A stretch of 12,801 bases of DNA from Parvularia atlantis. Lineage: Eukaryota > Opisthokonta > Rotosphaerida. Within the stretch, counting starts at the first letter, position 1, and every line of letters starts with the position of its first letter. The notes under the pieces are model-generated. The model saw only the letters and a list, made by a program, of their open reading frames with translations, was not told the origin of the DNA and made no database searches. Positions 1 to 10,400 of this stretch are shown here, one piece after another. The stretch is from NCBI GenBank assembly GCA_943704415.1, contig CALSCO010001694.1:1-12801 (forward strand), given 5' to 3'. A program made the translations under genes and the position numbers.

Positions 1-5
1 GTCAG

Positions 6-194
6 GTGGCCGACCTGCAACAAGCAAGCGGAGTCGGCAGCGTCGTCATCAAGGACATCGCGTCTGGATGGAACTGGAACAGGCCTGGCTTATCTCAAGA
101 ACCACGAGCACTGCTCGTGATGCGGGGGGAAACCCCTGAGGCTGCCTCAGGCCCGGAGAAAGGTGCCACCAAGGACGACTCGGCTCCACAGTGA
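6..194 (+). CDS. Possible last exon of an upstream gene (partial)
   Basis: The window opens with gtcag, which looks like the acceptor end of this genome's introns. After it a frame stays open for 62 codons (VADLQQASGVGSVVIKDIAS and onward) to TGA at 192-194. I recognise no domain. Codon choice is weaker than in the main gene (TTA, CAA, CGA, TCT occur) and the region contains two perfect hairpins, so it may be untranslated. It could equally be 3' UTR or intergenic sequence. Confidence 0.22.
   Translation: MADLQQASGVGSVVIKDIASGWNWNRPGLSQEPRALLVMRGETPEAASGPEKGATKDDSAPQ
103..151. repeat. Two adjacent perfect hairpins with 3-nt loops
   Basis: CACGAGC (103-109) pairs with GCTCGTG (113-119) around the loop ACT. 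CCTGAGG (135-141) pairs with CCTCAGG (145-151) around the loop CTG. Between them GGGG-AAA-CCCC (126-136) can form a third, competing stem. The role is unknown; a structured 3' end of an upstream transcript or a small RNA are possibilities. Confidence 0.5.
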
Positions 195-214
195 CACAAG
201 GAGTTCAGTCTAGG

Positions 215-222
215 TTTAAAAA
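215..222 (+). promoter_or_regulatory. A/T island TTTAAAAA, candidate core promoter element
   Basis: It is a conspicuous A/T run in a GC-rich flank, 85 nt upstream of ATG 308, where a TATA-like element would be expected if the 5' UTR is short. No other promoter motif is recognisable between 195 and 307. Confidence 0.3.
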
Positions 223-307
223 GGCACTTTTGTAAGAGGCGTCACTGCGAGTCGCGTTGGCGCAAATTGCCAGCTGCGTGGTACAGATTGAGCACTGTCA
301 CTCAATC

Positions 308-1425
308 ATGGCCGGGGACGCAGACGCGCCGGCGGACGCGCGCGACGCACTAGCGCCTGCGCCCGCACTACCGGCTCCCACGACGCTGCGCATGGCCTCG
401 GCCGAGGCGCTCGTGCGCCTGTACGTGGTCGACCTGCACGAGCGGCTGCGCGTGGCGCCCGAGCCAGCCGAGGCCGTCGGCGTGGTCGAGGCGCACATTG
501 CCGAGCTGCTCGGCGCGTGGCGCGACGAGGCGGCCGGCCCGCCGGCCCTCGACCCGGCCGTGGTCGACGCGTTCCTGGGCGACTGTCTGCCGCGCAGCGC
601 CGGCTCGATCCTCGCCCGCACCGACCTGCCCGCGGCGCAAAAGGCGCGCCTCAACCAGTTTCTGCAGCGCGTGCTCGACGTCGTCGTCGCGCACGTCGCG
701 CGCGCCCCGGGCGTGGCCCACAGCGCCCTCGAGCTCCTGCTGCAGCTCTTCAGCGCGCCCTGGGGCGGCTTCTTCGCACAGTCGGGCCACGGCCACCAGG
801 CGCAGCTTGAGGACATGCTGCGGCATCACTTCTACCAAGACGGCGTCGACGATGCCGCTGCCGCGCAGCAGACCGCACCCGCACCAGCTGCGCCGGGCGC
901 TCCGGCAGCTGCAGCGCCGGCGCCCGCGCCCGCATCCGCGCCCGTACTTTCGTTCTCTCCGCTCGCCTTCTTCACGTCGGCGCGCTCGGCACCGCCCGTG
1001 CCCACTCAGCCGCCGCAGCCGGACACCGCCCCGCCGGCCGCACCCGCCCGCACGATCGTCGACGGCCGCACCATGCGATTCAGCGGGCCGTTTGCGCGCC
1101 TGCCCAAGGACGACCAGGACACGTCGGTCTACTTCATTATCAATATCAACTACTTTGGCACGCACGGCGGCTTTGACGTGCTGCTCAACAAGCTGCGCGA
1201 GACCCTGCCGCCCATCAGGGCGCCGGCCGCGACGCCCGGACCCGCGGTGGGCAGCGCTGCCGCCGCGGCGACCGCCGGGCCGGCCGAGGACTCGCTCGTG
1301 GGCGACGTGCGCACGCTCAAGCTCTTTATCGCTCCGTTCACCAAGTTCCAGACGTTCTTCCCGCAGCAGTTCTTCAACGCGTACGTTGGCGAGCTGCACG
1401 AGCTCGTCTTTGCGCACATGCTGCG
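308..1425 (+). CDS. Exon 1: N-terminal helical region with Ala/Pro-rich linker
   Basis: This intronless 1,118-nt exon encodes residues 1-372 plus two bases of codon 373. Residues from about 29 to 175 are helical, leucine-rich and solenoid-like (MASAEALVRLYVVDLHERL and onward). Residues about 178-250 are a low-complexity Ala/Pro linker. After it comes a conserved-looking block, YFIININYFGTHGGFDVLLN, which resembles the segment preceding the first armadillo-like repeats in large USPs. The exon ends inside an Arg codon (CG|C) at the donor gtgcgc, and reading continues as LPEKEIKKE in exon 2. The second half of the exon has the same codon bias as the rest of the gene. Long ORFs on the other strand here are by-products of that bias. 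Confidence 0.85.
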
Positions 1426-4400
1426 GTGCGCTGCTGCGTGCGGTCGCCGCTGCGCGGCGCTGACGCACGTGGCAGCCTGCCGGAGAAGGAGATCAAGAAG
1501 GAGCAAGCCAAAGGCGTCGCCGACATCACCAAGCACGTCGAGCGGCTGCTGACAAAGGTGCGTGAGCTGCGTGTGCGCACATGCACGTGGCTGACCGCAC
1601 AGCAGATCATGTCGGAGGACGAGGCCGCGAGCAAGACAACGCTGTTCAAGCTCGGCCTGGCCGTGCGCTCGTTCACGTCAACCTCGCTCGAGAAGCGCCT
1701 GAACGGGCTGTCGATGATCAACAAGCAACTGGCTGAGGTGGCCACCGCGCAGAGGTGCGCACCCGTGTGCGCCTGTGCACCAGAAGCTCATGCTTGCGCA
1801 ACGGCAGCAAGCCAAAGAAGGACGACCGCCCGAGCATGCTGCGCGGCTTTGTGCGCACCGCGCGAGAGCCCGTGCGTCCGGTCGCGGCGGTGTGGTTGGG
1901 GCGTGACGCGCGCGCGCGCGCCGGGCAGGTCCAGGCGTTTGACATCAAGTACTTTGTGGCGTGGCTCAAGCAGAGCAAGTTTGTGCAGCTGCTGACGGAC
2001 GGCAACACGCACCCGGAGCTAGTGGCGTCGCGTGCCCGTGCTCGTGCTGCTGCGCTGGCTGACGGCTGCCTGCGCAGATCAAGCAGGGCCAGGACCTGCT
2101 GGTGCTGATGGCCGAGCACGAGCAGTTTGGCGTGGATGAGATCGACCTGCTCTGGGCGGCCACGCACATCCAGCACGCCTCGGTGCGTGCGCGCGGTGTG
2201 CTTTCGCGGCGTGATCGCGCTCACGCGCACACATCATCAGTCGGCCGTGTTCCGGTGCATTCTCGAGCTTGTGCCCGTGCTGGCCGTCGAGACGGTCGTG
2301 TACCTGATCGAGCAAAAGGCACGTCGCATGGCCTGCACAGTGGCGCCTTGCCCTCACAACACGTCTGCGCAGATCGAAGCCGTGCGCGAGCGCGACCACG
2401 ACGCCCCGATGCTGCGCTTCCTGCACGCGCTCGCGCAGATCACCGCCAAGATGACGCAGCTGGCCAATGTGCCCGTGCAGGTGCCTGCGCGCGCCCGACG
2501 GCAGCCAGTGGCTCGCCTGACTGTACCGAGGCACAGGTGGTGGCTGCCGCGCCGCCGACCGCTCACGCGCACTCGGCGCCACCAACGCCCGTGGGTGCCT
2601 CGGCGCACGACGACGCCGGGCGCGGCTTTGACGGTGCGCCGTGCTGGGCACGCGCGTGCAGCGCATCTTGACGGCCCTGTGCGGCGCCAGGCGGCCGACC
2701 GGCCTCGCCGCGCACCGTGCGTGCGCCGTCGCCCCTGCCGACGCTGTCGCTGCCGGTGTGACTGCTCCGTGCTGTTGCCGAGCTCGTGTGACTGACTGCG
2801 TTTGCGCGCAGCCGCCGCAGCTCGTTTTGCCCCTGCCGCTGTTTGCGACGACCGTCCAGCTGCGCAAGGGCCGTTTTGCGACGTCGGCGTTCTGGCGCCT
2901 GCTGCAGTCAGCAACGCGCGTGGCGCCCGAGGTCAAGCGGCTCGCGGGCGACCTGCTGCTGGACGTGCGTGGCGGTGCCGCCTCTGTGCGCCTATCTCAG
3001 CTCGTGCGCGCAGCTGCTGCAAACTCCCGAGTTCCACGGCGATCGGACGCTGCTGTGCGGGCGGTGCATCGAAAACATCGCGCGTTTCACGACCGTCGCG
3101 ACGTCGATCGACCTGCTGATGCGCGTGATCAACACCTTTCCGGAGAAGAAGGCGTGGAAGAAGGTGCGATGGCCAGTCCCCTGACCGTGTGCGCGCGCGC
3201 ACTCGCTCACGCCCGGCGCAGGACTCGAAGCGCTCGATGATTGAGCAGCTCGACGTGCAGCACCAAATGCTCGCCAAGCTCGTGGCATACATCGAGGAGC
3301 GCAGTCGGCGGTGTGTGCGCAATGCCCACAGCGGCTGCCGCGCTCACGTGCTGTGCAGCAGTAGGGCACGCTGTGAGACGTCGCCGGAGGAGCCGCTGGT
3401 CGACCAACACGTGCTCTTTGCCTTTGTCGACTTTGTCACGCAAAACTCGGCTCTGACGCTCAACCGGCACCAGGGCGAAGTGTGCGTCCGTCTCCTGGCG
3501 TGCTAGCCTGCAGCGCCTCACTCGCCGCCGCCGGTACCAGCATCTGGGACTGCCTCGTGGCCAACGCCGCGTCCGACGCCGAGCGCGATGAGGCGCTGAC
3601 GTGGCTCAAGCATCAGATCGAGCGCTCATTCACGATGCACGAGGGTGTGGCGCTGCCGACGGCGTTGGATGTGCGGCCGCGTGGCGCTGCTCGCCGCACG
3701 CTGAACGCATCGACGCAGGAGGACGCGTGGTCCGCCGTGTTTGCGCACAAGCTCTGCCACGTGCCGCACCAGAGCATGTCGCCCGCGGCCTTTGCGCTGT
3801 TCGAGGCGCTTTTTGTGCACGTGAACGAGCGCGAGCGGCGCATCGTCCTGCAGCGCACGGCTGCGGTACGCTGCGTGTGCGCGGGGCTGCATAGGGGTGC
3901 TGACAGCTTTGCCCGCACAGGACAAGGACCACGACGACGCGCTCGACGATGCCCTCGCGCGCACTGGGCTGCCAACACCGCGCCTAGTCATCGAGGTGCG
4001 CGTGTGTGCGGCCACGCGCGCATCTGCGCCTGAGCTGCGGCCGACAGGTCGCTGTGTACGCCGAGCTGGCCGGCCTGCCGTTCCTGTGGGACGTCGCGCT
4101 CAAGACGCCCGTGCGTGCTGACCCGTGCGTGCGTGCACGCCGATTGCTGACGCGCGAGCGCCCAGAGCACCGACGTCGCCGTGATGGCGTGCCGCTTCCT
4201 GTCGTCGCTCGTGCACCAGCTCTCGCCGGGTATGAAGAAGAAGGCACGGCGGGGTCAGTCTGCGTCGCTGTTGTGCTGACGGCGCGGACATCGCAGCTCC
4301 GGCAGAAGACGCGCGAGAGCTTCGTGCTCAGCTGCATCGAGCGCATCGCGTCGTCCATGGCCGAGGACGCGACGCTGACGAACAGTGCGTGCCGTACCGG

Positions 4401-7400
4401 CGCGGGTACACTAGCATGCACGTCTCACCCGCACGCGATGCAGGCGAGTCTCTGGCGGCCCGCATCACCGAGCGGTGCCTGGTCCTGCTGCGCGTGTTTG
4501 TTGACAACCTGTTCCAGCCGAGCGGGCACGGTCAGCTGGTGGCGGGTGCGGGTGCGGGCGCGTCGGCCACGGCCAAGAAGGCCAAGAAGGCGCGCATGAC
4601 TGCGTGTTGCTGCAGCTCGGTGTCGCCGGCTGATCACGCACGCGCGCGCACGAAACCACAGGAGGCCGAGCACAAGCGCACAAAGTCGTCCGGCTCGTCT
4701 ATCGTCACCAAGCTCAGCATCCTCGGCGCGTCGTCCAAGCCGTCCGAGCCCAAGGACAGGCTGCTCACACTCAATCTCACGATCCTCCAGCGCAAGCACG
4801 CCAACCTGCCGGTCGTGCTCTCGCTCGCACCGACCGACACGCTGGCCACGCTCAAGGCCGCCGTCACGGCCAAGGCGCGCTGCGATGGGCTCGCACGCGC
4901 GCTGTGCAGCGTCTGATCCGCCGTGCGCACGACAGATCGAGCGCGCGCGCGCCCAGGGAGAGTCGTCGGCGGCCGCGGGCATCCGCCAGCGCAGCGGGAG
5001 CGTGGATCAGCTGGAGCTGGACTCGTCGTCGTCCATGCACACGACGCTCTCGCTCGACCTGCTCGACGTGCGCATCTTTTCCGTCGGCAGCGAGTTCACG
5101 GACGACTACGAGGTGCGCGCCTCGCTCACACCCGGCGCGACGCGTGATGCGCACGGCGGTCGCAGACCCTGGCCGAGCTCGGCCTCGCCGACGGGCAGAA
5201 GGTCTACGCCTATGTCAGCGCGGACGACGACGACCTCGACCTGCCGGACACGTTTGCGATGGACCTGCTCGATGACAGGCGCGCGCGTGCCGCCCCGCGC
5301 TTCCCTGCGCCGCTGACACCGGTCGCAGCGCGAGCACGACGTCGGCCGCGTCGTCCACGTCGTCCAAGCTCGCACGCAAGGCATCCATGTCCAAGAAGAC
5401 GTCCAGTCACAGCAAGAAGCGCTCGGTGGACGCGAGCTGGCTCGAGGCAATGCAGCAGCAATTGCAGGTGCGGCGGGCGTCGGCCGTGCTCATGCGTGCG
5501 CGTGCCCTTGACGCGGGCGTGCACAGGCTATCGGACTGTCCAAGATGAGCCCACTGCTGACGCCGCTGCAGGGCAGCCTATCGCCGAGCGGGACGCTGAG
5601 CCCGGCCACGGCGGCGGCTGTCGCAGGCGCGGCGGCCAAGGACGACGGCGCGAGCGGGGCGCGCGAGGGCAGCAACATGGACGTGTTCATGATGACCGAC
5701 GAGGACCGGGTCAAATCATCGATGATGCTCGCGAGCCAGGAGCACTTTGACCGGCTGTACCAGCTCCTGTCGGCGCCCGAGTCGGTCGCGGCCAAGTCGT
5801 GGCAGCTCCTGCGCGTGCTCCCGCTCAACCCAGCCACGCTGAGCAAGTGCGCGGTGCTTTCGCGCCGGCACCGTCCCCCCCTCACCTGTGCGCCGTGCAG
5901 GTTCCGCGACGACGCAGGCATTGCGTGGGACGGCGTGTTTGACGCGGCCAACCGGTGCGCCCCAGCGAGCACAGCGCACAGTGGGCTCACGCCGCGCCGA
6001 AACAGTTACCAGTTCCTGTACAAGCTGCACGTGCTGCAGGCGCTCGCGCGCGACAACCCCGTGGTGGGCGACGAGACCGTGGCGGTGCCGGCTGCCGCCA
6101 GCGCATCGTCACTTGGTGCAGCAGCGGGTGAGGGCGAGAGCCACATTGACGAGCCGACGTACATCGTCGTCGCCCCGGAGACACCGCCGACGCCGCCGCC
6201 GACGACGACGACGGGCGTGCGCACGCCCACGGGCACGCTGCCGCGCCCGGTGCACTGGCGCAAGCGCTTCGCGTCGGGCGGGGGCGTGCGCGCGCTGCTG
6301 CGGGCCATCATTGAGCTGGGCAAGCAGCTGGACGGCGCTGACGGCCACGCGGCGGGCTACGCGGCACTGGTGACATGCCTCTCGTGCGCGTTTGAGGTGC
6401 TCGGGCAGTGCGTGCTCGACTACGGGCCCGACAGCGCGCCCGTGGTCGCGCTGGGCGTGGTTGCCGCGGCCCTGCACAGCGTCCTGCCGCTCATCTTCAA
6501 CGTGCTCAAGCTGCCGCAGTCGGCCAGCCTGACCGACGGCGCCATGCGGGTGCCGACGATCCTGCGCGGCACGTTTGGTGAGGCCAGCCTCGCGCCCGGT
6601 GTCAGCGAGGGCGAATCGGCGGCGTCGGTGGACGAGCGGCGCGTGGACGTGTCGACCTTCCTGGAGATGCTCATGCTGATTGTGCGCCGCGTGGCGACCA
6701 CGGCTGCGAGCCCCGCCACCGTCGAGGACGACTTTAACCTAGTCAAGCACTCGCTCCGCCTCTTCCTCGGCTGCTGCGGCTCGTACAGCCGGCGGATGCC
6801 GTGGGAGCGCGGGGTCTACGTCGGCTGGCTGATCGACCTAGTGCTGTATGCGCATGAGGCGAGCGTGCGCGACGAGGCTTTGCTCGTGGTCGAGTCGGTC
6901 GCCAAGCTGCAACTGAAGCAGGACGACGTTACGCAGTTTGGCACGCTGCTGCGCGCAGTGCTCGCGCGGCTGGACGAGGTGGCGTGCCCAACCAGCCGCG
7001 CGGCTGCTTACTCACGCACGCTGTGCCGCGCGTGCAGGCCTACACCCTTGTCGAGCGCTCGCCGCAGTACTTCAAGCTGTGCCTGCGCCTGCTCGCGCTC
7101 CTCCACGGGCGCGGTAACGCCGACCTGACATCGCGTGCGCACCCGGCCGCCTGCGCGCTGGGCGACACTTGACGGCGCGCACGCGCCAGACGTGACCATC
7201 GTGCTCGAGGCGCTGCCGCACACGCTCGACCTGCTCCGCTCGTACGGCAGCCGCGAGACGTTCAGCAACGTGGCCGACGGCTACGAGGACAACACGCTCG
7301 TGGGCCTGCTGCAGGTGCGCTGCCGCCGCGCGCAGCTTGCCCGCTCACACGCTCGATGCGCAGCTGCTCACGGCCGTCTTTGCGCTCGTGGACGGGCCAA

Positions 7401-10400
7401 AAAAGCGCGACGCAAGTACGCGTCAGGGCAGCCTCGTCAAGTTTGCGGTGCACGAGTGCCTGCACGGCTACACGACGGCGGACAACCGGTGCGTGCGCGT
7501 TGCGTGTACTGCCTCGATCACCGAGCGTGTGGCAGGCACGTCGAGCCCATGTGCAAGTCGGAGACGGCGCGGCGCACGGCCATGCAGCTGCTGATGGAGC
7601 TCGTGCGGGTGCCGTGGCTTGCGCCTGTGGCGGAAGCGTGCATGGCGGTGCTCACCACAGACGCGCAGGAGTGCCCGTCCAACTTTGCCGAGCTGCTGAC
7701 GCGCCTGGACGAGTTGCAGGACAGCGTCGACCTGCCGCACGGCTGGGACCTGGACATGCGGCGGTGTGCTGGGCGCGGGTGCTGGCTCGGGCTGCGTGCG
7801 GTCTGACGCCGTGCGCGCCAGGAACGAGCGCGCTCAGCACGGCCACGTCGGCCTGGTCAACGTGGGCAACACGTGCTACATCAACTCGCTCCTGCAGCAG
7901 CTGTTTGGGCTAGCGCACCTGCGCGACGGCATCCTCGCTCTGGAAACCCATCGATGGTGCGCGTTGCGGCGGCCCTTCTTCCGTCCGCGTGCACTGATCG
8001 CTGCGCAGCCTCGACGACGAGAAGGACCTGCTGCCGGAGCAGTCGTTCTTCTACCAACTGCAGACGCTGTTTGCGAACCTGCTGCTGAGCCAGCGGCGGT
8101 CGTTCGACACGCTCTCGTTCTGCCATGCGCTCAAGGTGGATGCTGGCCGGCGCCGTCGCTGACCGCACACTGAGACCGCCCGCGTGCGCCCGAGCACAGG
8201 ACGCCTCAGGCCAGCGCATCAACCTGTACCAGCAGATGGACGTGCAGGAGTTTTGCAACACGCTGATCGACAAGATCGAGCTGTGCACGAAAGGTGCGCC
8301 CGCGAGAGACCCCGCGCGCGTGTGCGTGTTCGCGTGCCTTGCTGACAGGCGCGTCGACAGGCACGCCGGCCGAGCGCCTGGTAGAGGAGGTCTTTGGCGG
8401 GCGCCTGGTGAACGAGATTGTGTCGAAGGAGTGCGCGCACTGCTCGCAGAGCGTCGAGGCACGTGCTCGTTTGGCGCGCGTGCGAGGCTGACGCGCACGC
8501 CACAGCCGTTCATCATGCTCAGCATCGAGGTCAAGAACACGATGCGCGTGCAGGACGGTCTCAAGGCACGCGCGAGACGCGGACGTGGGCCGGTTGCCTG
8601 ACTGTGCCGCCGCAGATGTTTGTGAAGGAGGAGGTGCTTGACGGGCACAACAAGTACCACTGCAGCACCTGCAACCAGCTCGTGGCCGCGAGCAAGCGCC
8701 TGTGCGTCAAGACGCTGCCGGCAACGCTCGCGATCCATCTCAAGCGGTGTGACGGGCAGGCGCCTGTGCTGCGACGCCTGACGCGCGCTTTCGCAGGTTC
8801 GAGTTTGACTACGAGCTTATGCGCAACTTCAAGCTCAACGACCGCTGCGAGTTCCCGCTCGAGCTCGACATGTACCCGTACACGCAGCAGGCGCTGGATG
8901 AGGCGTGCGTGCTGTTGCCTGCGGCGCACGCGCTGTGTGTGGGCTGATGTCGCGCGCGCCGGGCTGTGCAGCGACCCGGCCGGCGACGACGAGGCGCGAG
9001 AGGCTGGCGGCGAGCGGGCGCCGCGCCTGGCACACGAGGACAGCCTGTACGAGCTCGTGGGCGTGCTGGTGCACCAGGGCACGGCCGACTCGGGTCACTA
9101 CTACTCGTTCGTGAAGAACTCGGCCGCACGGGGCGCCGGCAAGGCCTCGGGCGGGTCGGCCTGGTTCGAGTTCAACGACTCGCGCGTGCACCCGTTCGAC
9201 GTGAGTCAGCTGGACGAGGAGTGCTTCGGCGGCTTCTCGGGCACCGGCCCGGTCGGCCGCGGCCAGCTGTGCGTCTCTGCGTGTGCACGCGCAATGCACA
9301 GCTTGCGTCTGATGGTGTGCGCGACGTCAGGATGGATCCGAAGCGTGCTCCGGGCGGACCGTCGGGCGCGCAGGCCACCACGACGCCGCGCCCCAAGACG
9401 TACAACGCCTACATGCTCTTCTACGAGCGTGTCAAGCGGCCGTCTGCCGGCGCTGTCAACACCAGCCGGGGATCGCCGACGCCGGGTCTGCGCCGAGGCA
9501 CCATTGCTAGCCTGCGCTCACGCGCGCGCGCCTGTGCGCAGTGCGGCCGCGGATGCGCGGAGGGCGCACGGGCAGCAATGACACGATCACGACCATGCTG
9601 GACAGCGCGTCTGCGCCAGCACTTGCATCGGTGCCCGCGCCGCCGCCGCCGCCGCCCGAGGCTGCCAATGCTGCCGCCGGCGCGCGGACGATTGTCAAGC
9701 GCACCGAGATCCTTGACAGGTGCACGCGCACGCGCGTGCGGCTCGTGCGTGGCTGACTGGTAGCGTGCGCGGCAGCATTATGGACGGCAACGAGTCGCTC
9801 ATGCTCACGCGCCAACTGTTTGGCGGCGAGTTTGCATCGTTTGTGTGGAACCTCGCGCACGCCGACTGGCGGTCGCGCGGTGCGGACGGCGGCTCGGTGG
9901 ACGATGGCGTTGTCGCGAGCACGTCGGTGCAGGGTGCGTGTTGTTGTGTGCGGTGCCGCGTGCGCGCGATAACCCGCCACCCGCCAGGCTTCCTCGTGCG
10001 TTACATCACGCGGTACGTGATCGAGGTCGCCTCGCACGTCAACGAGAAACTGTCGCATATTCGCCTGAACGACTGGCTCCGCTTCCTGCGCCAGCAGTAC
10101 CGCACGCAGCTGCAGGTGCGCTGGCGCGGCACGCAGCGTGCGGCACGCGCGCGGCTGACGCTCCCCCCTCCTTGCGCGCGGCAGGAGTGCATGTGGTTCT
10201 TGAGCCAGGCCGGGTCAGTGGCGCGCGACGTGTTCATCCTGTGCCCGCAGCCGACCGTGCGGCGCAAGATGGTCAAGCTCTTCCGCGAGGCGAGTTGGCG
10301 AGCCGGCCGCGTCGCGCCGTGCGTGTGCTGACACGGCACCTCACTGCAGGTGCTCAAGCGCGTGGTCGACGAGCGCGGCCAACTGGCCCGGCGACACCCC

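Noticed and set aside
1-200. A small nuclear or SRP-like RNA because of the hairpins
   Set aside because: No known snRNA, SRP or RNase P motif is recognisable; kept only as an unexplained structure.
498-1463. A 321-codon plus-strand frame overlapping exon 1
   Set aside because: The product is an Arg/Ser/Pro-rich shadow of exon 1 in another frame.
368-1468. A 366-codon open frame on the minus strand opposite exon 1
   Set aside because: It mirrors the biased codons of exon 1, is Arg/Gly-rich without any domain, and exon 1 itself has conserved USP-like text.
1755-1783. A 29-nt intron as the splice after NKQLAEVATAQ
   Set aside because: It fits the phase but is shorter than every other intron. 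Extending the acceptor to 1807 also fits the phase and gives 53 nt.
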